64,000 nucleotides of DNA, taken from positions 2,294,001 to 2,358,000 of the forward strand of contig NZ_JAGIOI010000001.1 of the NCBI RefSeq assembly GCF_017876675.1, in the 5' to 3' direction. Source of the DNA: Arthrobacter stackebrandtii. GTDB lineage: Bacteria; Actinomycetota; Actinomycetes; Actinomycetales; Micrococcaceae. This document shows, piece by piece, positions 33,740 to 41,798 of this stretch (position 1 is the stretch's first letter; the number at the start of each line of letters is the position of its first letter). The notes beneath the pieces are model-generated. The model was not told where the DNA came from, did no database searches, and saw nothing but the letters and a program-made list of their open reading frames with translations. Made by a program: the position numbers and the translations under genes.

Positions 33740-34712
33740 CGAGCGCTACCCCGCGATGTTCCAACCGGGCGGTGAGACGACGGGAATGATCGTTGAGGAC
33801 CCCACCGCCTACCATTCGGAGCGCGCCCAGACGCTGCACGTCATGCCGGAACCCATCATGCCGGAGCACGTCCCCCCGCTGCATGAGGGGCACGAACCCA
33901 CCCGCGGCGGGAATGCGGAGGCAGCGCCATGGCCGTTTTTGACATGGCTGGGACCCTTGCTGGTGGCATTCGTCTTGCTGGCCGGGGGAGTGTTCTCCTT
34001 GAGCGCTCAGTATTGGCTGCCATCAGCCACGACATTTGACCCGTCGAAGTTTCAGGGTGTGGATCTGCAGCCGTGGGGCTATGCCGTTGTGACGGCCGCG
34101 GCGCCCCTTTTCATGGCTGGATGCGGCATTCTGGGCGCACTGGTGTTTCTCGCCTCGCGCCGGGACGCGGACCGAGAGGCCTCCTTCAGGCGTGGCTTCG
34201 GGGTGCTGGCGGCGGCGATTGGCGTGGCCGGCTGGGTGGGCATGTTCGCCCCGTCGATGTTCCCGCAGGCCCTGTCCAACTTCGGTGACAACAGCGGCGG
34301 CTATGCCGCAATGCCATGGACGTACTTGGTGGGCGGCAGCGGGTTGTGGCTGTTCATCTTGGCACTGTCCATGACAGCGGTGCTCACCGTGCTGCCACCG
34401 GGGCAGGGGCGGCCGCGCCCTTTGCGCGGCCTGGGTCTTGGCGCGGTGCTGTCGATGGCCGGAACTTACGCCCTGTTGGCCCCCTACCTGCACCCCACGG
34501 CGACGGGCACCGTTATCGTCGAGCTGGCCAACGGCGCCCAGGCCACCAGTCAGGGTTGGGCGGCACTGGCGCCGACGCTGGCCGCCCCGCTGCTGCTTGT
34601 CGGGCTCGCAGTCATCGGCTGGGCCGTGCTCTACCTTGCCGCCACTGCCCGCCGCGGCCCGGCAGCGGAAGGTGGGCCGTCCGCCGTCGAGCCTGAAAAC
34701 GAAGAATCCTAG
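33720..34712 (+). CDS. Unknown membrane protein with FDERYPAMFQPGG tag (member 2)
   Basis: 330 residues, ATG 33720 inside the end of member 1. The tag NFDERYPAMFQPGGE is at residues 5-19. A His/Pro-rich linker follows, then about six hydrophobic helices. Blocks shared with member 3 include SLSAQYWLPS, FQGVDLQPWG, GALVFLASRR, GWVGMFAP and the C-terminal RRGPAAEGGPSAVEP. Members 2 and 3 are thus duplicates over their whole length and member 1 is a more distant partner. Function unknown. Confidence 0.78.
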   Translation: MPSSNFDERYPAMFQPGGETTGMIVEDPTAYHSERAQTLHVMPEPIMPEHVPPLHEGHEPTRGGNAEAAPWPFLTWLGPLLVAFVLLAGGVFSLSAQYWLPSATTFDPSKFQGVDLQPWGYAVVTAAAPLFMAGCGILGALVFLASRRDADREASFRRGFGVLAAAIGVAGWVGMFAPSMFPQALSNFGDNSGGYAAMPWTYLVGGSGLWLFILALSMTAVLTVLPPGQGRPRPLRGLGLGAVLSMAGTYALLAPYLHPTATGTVIVELANGAQATSQGWAALAPTLAAPLLLVGLAVIGWAVLYLAATARRGPAAEGGPSAVEPENEES

Positions 34713-34863
34713 GCTGCAGCAGGACACATTCCCGCCTCCTCATTGTCATGGCGGGCATGGAGATTTAGCCTTTCAGTAGGAAGGCCCGCCGGCATGCCGG
34801 AAGCGCGGCGGGAGCGGGCCTGCCAGGGGGAGAAGGACAACTCCGTCGATGAGGAAGTGGACC

Positions 34864-35850
34864 ATGTCCAGCCGGAACTTTGACGAGCGGTTCCCCGCCA
34901 TGTTTCAGCCCGGCGGGGAGGACGCCGCTGAAGACTGGCCGCCGCCCGCCATGGAATTTGTCGCCCCGCAGGCGGCCGGCGCGCAGGCGCACATCGCGCA
35001 GGGTTCGGGAGGGCAGGACGCCGGCACCGCGCTTGCGGGCACGCCGCAGCGTTCACCGCAATCTTCCCCGGTGCCAGCCTGGCCGCGCCGGGGCTGGCTG
35101 GCCCCGATGGCGGCCGCCGTGGCCATGCTGTGCGCCGGGGCGTTCGCCCTGGCGGCGCAGTACTGGATGCCTTCATCCATCGAGTTCGGCAGGGCCGCGT
35201 TCCAGGGCGTCGAGCTGCAGCCGTGGGGCGAGATTGTCCATGCCGCGGCGCCGCCCCTGTTGGCAGCGGGCACGGGCATCCTGGCGGCGCTGCTGTTCCT
35301 CGCATCCCGCCGCACTGCTGCACGGGAGCGCCCGCTGCGGGTGGTGTTTGCAGCGGCGGCGGTTGTGGTTGTGCTGTCCGGATGGACGGGCATGTTTGCG
35401 CCGGTGCTTTTCCAGGACGCGGCGGTGCAGTCGACGGGCGGCGGCACACACGCCTATGTGCGTCCCTGGACCTACATGGTGGGCCCCAGCGGCACCTGGT
35501 TGTTTGCGGCCGGGTTGCTGATGCTCGCGGTCCTGGTTGTGGTGCCCACCGGGGGCCGCCCCCTGCCCGTCCGCGGCCTGTGGCTGGGGGCAGCCATGGC
35601 AGCCGCGGGACTGTGCGCCCTGTTCGTGGAGTACCTGGCGCCCCTGCTGGCCGGGGTCGTCATTGTTGAAGTCTTTCGGGGGCAGGTGGTCACACACCAG
35701 GACTGGGCGTTCCTGGCCCCGTTGCTCGTCGCACCGCTGCTGCTCTCCGGCCTCGCGGTCATCGGATGGGCCCTGCTTTGCCGGGCCGCCTCACCCCGCC
35801 GCGGCCCGGCATCGGCAGGCGGGCCGTCCGCCGTCGAACCTGGCCAGTAG
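34864..35850 (+). CDS. Unknown membrane protein with FDERFPAMFQPGG tag (member 3)
   Basis: 328 residues. ATG 34864 with GAGGAAG upstream. The tag NFDERFPAMFQPGGE is at 5-19, then an Ala/Gln-rich linker to about residue 75, then six hydrophobic helices. It matches member 2 in ALAAQYWMPS, FQGVELQPWG, ALLFLASRR, GWTGMFAP and C-terminal RRGPASAGGPSAVEP. The 150-base gap from member 2 may carry its own promoter. The identical ends with variable linkers suggest that both tails contact the same partner. Confidence 0.78.
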   Translation: MSSRNFDERFPAMFQPGGEDAAEDWPPPAMEFVAPQAAGAQAHIAQGSGGQDAGTALAGTPQRSPQSSPVPAWPRRGWLAPMAAAVAMLCAGAFALAAQYWMPSSIEFGRAAFQGVELQPWGEIVHAAAPPLLAAGTGILAALLFLASRRTAARERPLRVVFAAAAVVVVLSGWTGMFAPVLFQDAAVQSTGGGTHAYVRPWTYMVGPSGTWLFAAGLLMLAVLVVVPTGGRPLPVRGLWLGAAMAAAGLCALFVEYLAPLLAGVVIVEVFRGQVVTHQDWAFLAPLLVAPLLLSGLAVIGWALLCRAASPRRGPASAGGPSAVEPGQ

Positions 35851-35967
35851 CATCCCCGGCCGGGCCCGGAATGCCGCAGCACTGTTCCGCGCACGGCGGC
35901 GGGCGGTACAGTCAGTGCTACCAACGCCCCTCACAACGACGTGCCGGGGCCTGCCGAAGGGTGCAGC

Positions 35968-36789
35968 ATGAAATATGTAGTGGGATACAGGCCGGATGAG
36001 CGCGGCGCCGATGCCGTGGCGCTGGCGGGTGTGATCGCGTTGACGCAGGGCGCGGCGCTCCACCTGGTGAACGTGGTGCGCGGGAACAAGCCGGCAGATC
36101 CGGAGCAGGAACGCCGGGCCCTCGCCATGGTGCCCGACGGCGTGGAGGCCGCCTTCTCCGTGAGAAACGCCGACTCCTTTGCCCACGGACTGATCGCCGC
36201 GGCGCAGGAGGACGGTGCGTCGCTGATTGTGGTGGGAGCCGCCAGCAACGGGCTGTTCAAGCGTTTCACGGTGGGTTCGGTGGCCAACGGGCTGCTGCAT
36301 GCCTCGCCCCTGCCCGTGGCGCTGGCGCCGCGCGGCTACAACCGCCGCGATCCGCTGACCCGGCTCACCGTCATGACCGGCGTGCGGGAGGGCTGGCAGG
36401 CCGTGCTCGACGTCGGCACCTCCGCTGCAGCGCGCCGGCATGTTCCGCTCCGGCTGGTGTCGGTGGTGGAGATCGACCAGACCTCGCAGACCGATTTTGA
36501 GCTGTCCAACGCGCTGAGCCCGGCCCGCCAGCACGTGAACACGGTCCTGGCGCAGGCGGCGGCGACGCTGCCGGAGAACAAGGTCACCGTCACCCTGGCC
36601 CATGGGCGCACCATTGAGGAGGCCATCGACGGGATCGGCTGGAAGTCAGGCGAGCTGGTCATAGTGGGTTCCAGCCGGCTGGCCGAGAACCGCAAGATCT
36701 TCCTGGGCTCCACGGCGAACAAGATCCTGCGCTCGCTGCCGGTGCCCATGGTGGTGGTCCCGCGCGACTACACGGAACCGGGCATCTAG
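35968..36789 (+). CDS. Tandem universal stress protein (two UspA domains)
   Basis: 273 residues, ATG 35968. Two UspA domains of about 135 residues. The ATP-loop pattern G-x2-G-x9-G[ST] is kept in both: VVGAASNGLFKRFTVGS in the first and IVGSSRLAENRKIFLGS in the second. These proteins bind ATP and help survival in starvation or hypoxia; the precise target is unknown. Only five bases separate it from the convergent flavoprotein gene. TACAGT near 35907 could be part of its promoter. Confidence 0.88.
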   Translation: MKYVVGYRPDERGADAVALAGVIALTQGAALHLVNVVRGNKPADPEQERRALAMVPDGVEAAFSVRNADSFAHGLIAAAQEDGASLIVVGAASNGLFKRFTVGSVANGLLHASPLPVALAPRGYNRRDPLTRLTVMTGVREGWQAVLDVGTSAAARRHVPLRLVSVVEIDQTSQTDFELSNALSPARQHVNTVLAQAAATLPENKVTVTLAHGRTIEEAIDGIGWKSGELVIVGSSRLAENRKIFLGSTANKILRSLPVPMVVVPRDYTEPGI

Positions 36790-36794
36790 CGGCT

Positions 36795-38186
36795 TCACGC
36801 CTCCAGGAATGCGTCGCTGAACAGCAGCTGCAGCCCTTCGGCCATGGTGGGGTGGGCAATCACGGCGTCGCGCACCTGCTGGTACGGCAGCCCGCCCAGC
36901 ATGGCCATCTGCACCACGGCAATGACCTCGCTTGATTCGTGCCCGAGCAGCGAGACGCCAAGAATCCTGTCCGTGCCGCGTTCCACCACGGCCTTCCACA
37001 TGCCCTCAAGCTGGCCCACCGTGCGCGCCCGGGGGATGGCCGTGACGGGCATCTTCGCAATCCGGACGTCGTGCCCGGCAGCCCGGGCCTGCGCCTCGGA
37101 CAGGCCCACGCGGCCCAGCTCCGGCGTGGTGAAAACACAGTACGGGATGAGCCTGTCCCGGGTGCTGTGCAGCGCCACGCCGGGGACGGCGGCAAGGTTG
37201 GCCTTCAAGATCCGGTAGTCGTTCCACGACGCATGCGTAAACTGCGGCGTGCCCGCCACATCGCCCGCCGCCCACACGCCGTCCGCCGTGGTGCGCAGGA
37301 ACTCGTCCACCGCCACCAGCCCGCCCGGGGCAAGATCGACGCCGGCCGCCTCTAGTCCCAGCCCTGCCGTGACGGGTTTGCGGCCCAGCGCCACCAGGAC
37401 CTCTGCCGCCTCCACCGTGGTTCCGTCCGCCAGTGACACGGTGACCGTGCCGTTGGTGCGGACCACCGATTCCGCAGCGGCACCCAGCCGCACGGACACG
37501 CTGTCGGACTCCAGGGCGGACGTGACGGCGGCGGAAACGTCGGTGTCCTCGCGGGGGAGCAGGGACGCGCCGCGCTGCACCAGCGTGACAGCGACTCCCA
37601 TGATGGACAGCATGGAGGCGAACTCGCAGCCGATGTAGCCGCCGCCCAGGATGACGATGCTTGCCGGCAGTTCGGCCAGGGTCAGGATGCTGGTGCTGGT
37701 GAGAGGCTGCGCGGCCCGCAGGCCGGGAATGTCCGGAACCGCAGGCACCATCCCGGTGTTGACCACAACGCCGGTGCCGGACAGCGAGCGGGGAGTGCCG
37801 GCGTCGTCCACCACTTCAACGGTGCGCGGGCCGGTGAAGCGCGCCTGGCCGATGACCAGGTCCATCCCGGAGGCCAGGAACGACTTGCGCTGGCCGGCCA
37901 CCATGGTCCCGACCACGTCTTCCTTGCGGGCGCGGAGGAGGTCGAGGTTGACGGCGGGGGTACCGGCGTCGATGCCGAACTCGGCGGCGCGGCGGGTGGC
38001 TGCCAGGAGGCGGGCGCTGTTGACGAGGGTCTTGGTGGGGATGCAGGCGACGTTGATGCAGGTGCCTCCGATCATGCCGCGCTCCACCATGGCCACGCGC
38101 TGCCCTGCCGCGGCGAGGTCCATGGCCAGGGACTTGCCTGCCTTGCCGCCGCCGATCACGAGGAGGTCGAAGTGTTCAGTTTCCAT
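36795..38186 (-). CDS. FAD/NAD(P) disulfide oxidoreductase (MerA/Lpd-like)
   Basis: 463 residues, ATG at 38186. The FAD site is LLVIGGGKAGKSLA; the redox disulfide is GGTCINVACIPTK; the NAD(P) site is ILGGGYIGCEFASML. The C-terminal dimer domain ends AHPTMAEGLQLLF, keeping the catalytic His-Glu pair. It lacks the heavy-metal domain and the C-terminal Cys pair of mercuric reductase, and the E1/E2 genes of ketoacid dehydrogenases are absent, so the partner is unknown; a RclA-like or mycothione-type role is possible. Confidence 0.85.
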   Translation of the reverse strand: METEHFDLLVIGGGKAGKSLAMDLAAAGQRVAMVERGMIGGTCINVACIPTKTLVNSARLLAATRRAAEFGIDAGTPAVNLDLLRARKEDVVGTMVAGQRKSFLASGMDLVIGQARFTGPRTVEVVDDAGTPRSLSGTGVVVNTGMVPAVPDIPGLRAAQPLTSTSILTLAELPASIVILGGGYIGCEFASMLSIMGVAVTLVQRGASLLPREDTDVSAAVTSALESDSVSVRLGAAAESVVRTNGTVTVSLADGTTVEAAEVLVALGRKPVTAGLGLEAAGVDLAPGGLVAVDEFLRTTADGVWAAGDVAGTPQFTHASWNDYRILKANLAAVPGVALHSTRDRLIPYCVFTTPELGRVGLSEAQARAAGHDVRIAKMPVTAIPRARTVGQLEGMWKAVVERGTDRILGVSLLGHESSEVIAVVQMAMLGGLPYQQVRDAVIAHPTMAEGLQLLFSDAFLEA

Positions 38187-38222
38187 GGTGTGCCTTCCGT
38201 GTGGGGTGGCGGTTGTGCGGGG

Positions 38223-39224
38223 TCAGTGGGCCATCTTGCGAAGGCGTGCGGTGCGGCGGTAGCTGATGAGCATGTCGGCGATGAGAAGTCCCAGCGCCGC
38301 CCAGACAATGATGAAGCCGATCCAGCGCTCGGTGCTCATGGGCTCGCCGAGGATGGTGATGGCGATGATGAACTGGACCACCGGGGTCATGAACTGGAGC
38401 AGGCCGATGCCGGTCATGGACAGCCGGCTGGCCGAGGCGCCGAAGAACAGCAGCGGCACGGCCGTGATGATGCCGGACGCGGCCATGAGCCAGAAGTGGC
38501 CGGCGCCCATGCTGAAGAGCGTGGCCTGGCCGGCGAGGGACATTGCCACCATGGCGGCGACGGCGAACGGGGTCAGGACGGCTGTTTCAATGCTGAGGCT
38601 GGTGATGGCGTCGACCTTGCCGCCCACCCGGTTCTTGACGAAGCCGTAGCTGCCGAAGCTGAAGGCCAGGACCAGGGCGATCCACGGCAGCTTGCCGTAG
38701 CTCATGGTCATCACGACGACGGCGGCGAAGCCCACACCCACGGCTGTCCACTGCAGCGGGCGCAGCTTTTCCTTCAGGACGATCACGCCGATCAGCACGG
38801 AGACCAGCGGGTTGATGAAGTAGCCCAGGGACGCCTCGACGGTGTTGCCGGTGGTGACGGCGAAGACATAGGTCAGCCAGTTGATGACGATGAGGACGCC
38901 CGCCACGGCCAGGGTGCCGAGAATGCGCTTGTTGCCGGCCGCGGTGCGGATCTTGCCCCAGCCGCGCGCCACGGTGATGATGATGGCGCAGAAAACCACC
39001 GACCAGACGACGCGGTTGGCCACGATCTCGATGCTGTTGGCCGGCAGCAGCAGGATGAAGTAGAGCGGCATCATGCCCCACCAGCCGTAGGCGCCGACGC
39101 CGTACATCACGCCCTTGGCGCCTTCGGAACGGGCGGGGCGCGCCGGCCTGCCGGTGGACTGCTGTGTCTGCGGGTTGCCTGTGGTCACTACCCCATCAGA
39201 GCACTGATGCGACGCAAACGCCAT
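38223..39224 (-). CDS. rarD: RarD-type EamA transporter
   Basis: 333 residues from ATG 39224 (AGGTGG nearby); a GTG at 39188 would give 321. Ten hydrophobic helices in two EamA halves are visible, starting VMYGVGAYGWWGMMPLYFIL, which is the RarD signature region. The product is an inner-membrane exporter of the drug/metabolite superfamily; the RarD name comes from chloramphenicol sensitivity, and the natural substrate is unknown. It is divergent from fprA copy 2 with a perfect hairpin between them. Confidence 0.88.
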   Translation of the reverse strand: MAFASHQCSDGVVTTGNPQTQQSTGRPARPARSEGAKGVMYGVGAYGWWGMMPLYFILLLPANSIEIVANRVVWSVVFCAIIITVARGWGKIRTAAGNKRILGTLAVAGVLIVINWLTYVFAVTTGNTVEASLGYFINPLVSVLIGVIVLKEKLRPLQWTAVGVGFAAVVVMTMSYGKLPWIALVLAFSFGSYGFVKNRVGGKVDAITSLSIETAVLTPFAVAAMVAMSLAGQATLFSMGAGHFWLMAASGIITAVPLLFFGASASRLSMTGIGLLQFMTPVVQFIIAITILGEPMSTERWIGFIIVWAALGLLIADMLISYRRTARLRKMAH

Positions 39225-39297
39225 GTCCACCTGCCATCCGGTGGACCGTGGCGGGCGGCGTTGCAGGGCCCAGCCGGTGTGCGCGCCGCCGTGCGCC

Positions 39298-39335
39298 CCA
39301 AGGCCTGCGGGCCGCGCCCGGCCCGCAGGCCTTGG
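39298..39335. repeat. Perfect 16-bp hairpin in a divergent intergenic region
   Basis: CCAAGGCCTGCGGGCC (39298-39313) and GGCCCGCAGGCCTTGG (39320-39335) around GCGCCC. It lies upstream of both rarD and fprA copy 2, so it is not an obvious terminator of either. Confidence 0.7.
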
Positions 39336-39505
39336 TGAGTGGTTCCTCACTTTCGCCTGCCCGTCGCGCCGGAACGCAATTAGACTAGGAAAGTAGCGCT
39401 TAATTTGCGCTGTCGTGTGCAACAGTTGATGTGTCGGGACCATGGAGTGTCCTGACGGATGATGTGTCTTGATGTTGCGATTCACAGTTCGGAAGGACTT
39501 CTTTC

Positions 39506-40924
39506 TTGGCTAACTCGAACGCCGCCCGCCCATTCCGCGTCGCCATCGTCGGCTCCGGCCCGGCAGGCGTCTATGCAGCGGACATCTTGACGAAGTCCCA
39601 GGAAGTCGCCGGCGGCGACGTGCAGGTGAGCATTGACCTCTTTGAGTCGCACCCGGCACCCTACGGCCTGATCCGCTACGGCGTGGCGCCGGACCATCCG
39701 CGCATCAAGGGCATCATGAACGCCCTGCACAAGGTGCTGGACCGCGGCGACATCCGATTCTTCGGCAACGTCAGCTACGGGCGTGACCTGACCATGGCAG
39801 ACCTGCGCGCCCACTACGACGCCGTCATCTTCGCCACCGGAGCCACCAAGGACGCCGAGCTGGACATTCCCGGCATCGGGCTGGACGGCTCCTACGGCGG
39901 GGCCGACTTCGTCTCCTGGTACGACGGCCACCCCGACGTCCCGCGCGAGTGGCCGCTCAATGCCAAGGAGATTGCCGTGATCGGCAACGGCAACGTGGCC
40001 CTGGATGTTGCCCGTGTGCTGTCCAAGCACGCGGAGGACATGCTCGTCACCGAGATCCCGGACAACGTCTACCAAGGCCTGAAGGCTTCACCCGTCACGG
40101 ATGTCCACATCTTCGGCCGCCGCGGCCCCGCCCAGGTCAAGTTCACGCCGCTGGAACTGCGCGAACTGTCCCACTCCCGCGACGTGGACATTGTCCTGTA
40201 CGAGGAGGACTTCGACTTTGACGAGGCCTCGGATACGGCCATCAAGACCAACAACCAGGTCAAGATCATGGTCAACACCCTGACCAACTGGCTCGTTGAG
40301 CAGGACGACGACGAAGGCCGGGTTCCGGCGTCGCGCCGCCTCCACCTGCACTTCCTCCATACGCCCGTGGAAATCGTGGGCGAGGACGGCAAGGTTTCGG
40401 GCATCAAGTTTGAACGCAACGAGCTGGACGGCACCGGGAACGCCCGCGGCACCGGCGAGTTCATCGACTACCCCGTCCAGGCCGTCTACCGTGCCGTGGG
40501 CTATTTCGGTTCAGAGCTTTCCGAGGTTGATTTTGATGCCCGCCGGGGCGTCATCCCCAACGACGGCGGACGCGTGCTGGGTGCCGACGGAACCCACGTG
40601 CCGGGCCTGTATGCGACAGGCTGGATCAAGCGCGGCCCTGTTGGCCTGATCGGCAGCACCAAGGGCGACGCACTGGAAACCATCGGCTGCCTGCTGGAAG
40701 ACCGGGCGAACCTGCCCGTTGCCGAGCACCCGGGCGAACAGGAAATTGTGGACCTGCTGGAATCCCGAGGCGTCGAATACACCACCTGGGAAGGCTGGAA
40801 CAAGCTGGACGCCCATGAGAAGCACCTGGGTGAGACGTACGTTCCGGAGCCCGGGATCGAGGTGGTCCGCGAACGCGTCAAGGTTGTGGATCGCGAGCAG
40901 ATGGTAAATATTTCCAAAAAGTAG
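39506..40924 (+). CDS. fprA: Ferredoxin/flavodoxin-NADP reductase FprA-type (copy 2)
   Basis: 472 residues, TTG start at 39506 with GGAAGGA upstream. It has the same motifs as copy 1: VAIVGSGPAGVYAADIL, IAVIGNGNVALDVARVL, FGRRGPAQVKF and GPVGLIGSTKGDALETI. Long stretches are identical to the protein at 20.3 kb, so the two are close paralogues; differences cluster at the N-terminus, around the linker near residue 270 (EQDDDEGRVPASRR), and at the C-terminus. It stands alone with its own terminator, so it may serve other ferredoxin-dependent reactions than sulfite reduction. Confidence 0.92.
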   Translation: MANSNAARPFRVAIVGSGPAGVYAADILTKSQEVAGGDVQVSIDLFESHPAPYGLIRYGVAPDHPRIKGIMNALHKVLDRGDIRFFGNVSYGRDLTMADLRAHYDAVIFATGATKDAELDIPGIGLDGSYGGADFVSWYDGHPDVPREWPLNAKEIAVIGNGNVALDVARVLSKHAEDMLVTEIPDNVYQGLKASPVTDVHIFGRRGPAQVKFTPLELRELSHSRDVDIVLYEEDFDFDEASDTAIKTNNQVKIMVNTLTNWLVEQDDDEGRVPASRRLHLHFLHTPVEIVGEDGKVSGIKFERNELDGTGNARGTGEFIDYPVQAVYRAVGYFGSELSEVDFDARRGVIPNDGGRVLGADGTHVPGLYATGWIKRGPVGLIGSTKGDALETIGCLLEDRANLPVAEHPGEQEIVDLLESRGVEYTTWEGWNKLDAHEKHLGETYVPEPGIEVVRERVKVVDREQMVNISKK

Positions 40925-40935
40925 CGGCGCCTGGG

Positions 40936-40969
40936 AAGGCCGGTCGGCACCTGCCGGCCGGCCTTTTGC
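40936..40969 (+). terminator. Terminator after fprA copy 2
   Basis: AAGGCCGGTCGGCA (40936-40949) pairs with TGCCGGCCGGCCTT (40952-40965) with one G-T wobble, followed by TT. A second small stem AAACTTT/AAAGTTT follows near 40978-40999. Confidence 0.8.
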
Positions 40970-41057
40970 GTGCCCAAAAACTTTCTGCAAAAAGTTTCCC
41001 GTTTTCGCGTCATGAATCGGGACCTGCCCTCTCTCATCTTGTGTAGGCAAAAAACAT

Positions 41058-41543
41058 ATGGTTCAAGGGCAGGTGGGTTTAGTGGTTCGCAGTGCAGCGT
41101 TCTTTCAGGGTGAGGCGATTTTGCTGGCAGGCATGCCGTGGGCCAAACCGCCCGTTGCCCTGCCCGGCCTGGCTGTAGCCAGCAGCCATGCCTTGATTGG
41201 CGCCGGGGACTTGCTGACGGTCCATGTCTATGTCTTCAACAGCACTGCCAGCCCCTTGTCCGGGCTGGTGCTGCAATCGCAGTCGCTCACGAACGCCGGC
41301 ATGGAGAACCTTCGCTTTGCCAGCTGCCCGAGCGTGGAGGAACTGGCCCTGCCCGAACTGGAACCAGGAGCCTTCGAGTCCCGGACGTTCACGTATCGGG
41401 TGACAGAGCGGGACACCAGCCATGGCGGCCTCATCATCGCGGCTCTTGCCGTCCTGATGGACACCCCGGAGGGGCTGTTCAAGGTGGCCGAAGCGGATGC
41501 CCTTGCAGAGGTGCACACCATGGAGTTGGCAGGGTCTAGCTAA
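41058..41543 (+). CDS. Hypothetical beta-rich protein
   Basis: 161 residues, ATG 41058. TAGGCA (41044-41049) lies eight bases before it, so translation may be leaderless. The composition (LTVHVYVFNSTASPLSGLVL, ESRTFTYRVTERDTSHGGLI) suggests an immunoglobulin-like beta sandwich of the DUF11/adhesion type, but there is no signal peptide or anchor. I do not recognise the family. A cruciform-forming repeat and a strong terminator follow. Confidence 0.65.
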   Translation: MVQGQVGLVVRSAAFFQGEAILLAGMPWAKPPVALPGLAVASSHALIGAGDLLTVHVYVFNSTASPLSGLVLQSQSLTNAGMENLRFASCPSVEELALPELEPGAFESRTFTYRVTERDTSHGGLIIAALAVLMDTPEGLFKVAEADALAEVHTMELAGSS

Positions 41544-41570
41544 CACCCTGCCTCTGCCCCTCCCCGGCAT

Positions 41571-41635
41571 TGCCAACCGTCAAATTGGGGGATTTTCCAC
41601 TCGTTGGGGGAGTGGAAGGTCATTGACGGTTGGCA
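41571..41635. repeat. Nested inverted repeat (cruciform-like element)
   Basis: Outer arms TGCCAACCGTCAA (41571-41583) and TTGACGGTTGGCA (41623-41635) are perfect complements; inner arms TTCCACTC (41595-41602) and GAGTGGAA (41610-41617) are also perfect around GTTGGGG. No T-run follows, and a separate classical terminator is present 30 bases downstream. Confidence 0.75.
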
Positions 41636-41664
41636 GTGGCGGGCCATGCACCGGCACCACGTTG

Positions 41665-41696
41665 AAAGGCTCCCGGCCACGCGGCCGGGAGCCTTT
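41665..41696. terminator. Perfect 14-bp terminator hairpin
   Basis: AAAGGCTCCCGGCC (41665-41678), loop ACGC, GGCCGGGAGCCTTT (41683-41696). The A- and T-ended arms allow termination in both directions. Confidence 0.8.
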
Positions 41697-41798
41697 CGGT
41701 CCCTCCAGCGCGTCAACGCTGATCTCCGGGTGAACCACTGGAAATTCGCTTTTTCAGCCGGGATATGATGGCAGGCGTGGCAATCTTAAGGAGGGGCG

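Noticed and set aside
36795-38186. Mercuric reductase
   Set aside because: No N-terminal heavy-metal domain, no C-terminal Cys pair and no mer genes nearby; kept as a general disulfide oxidoreductase.
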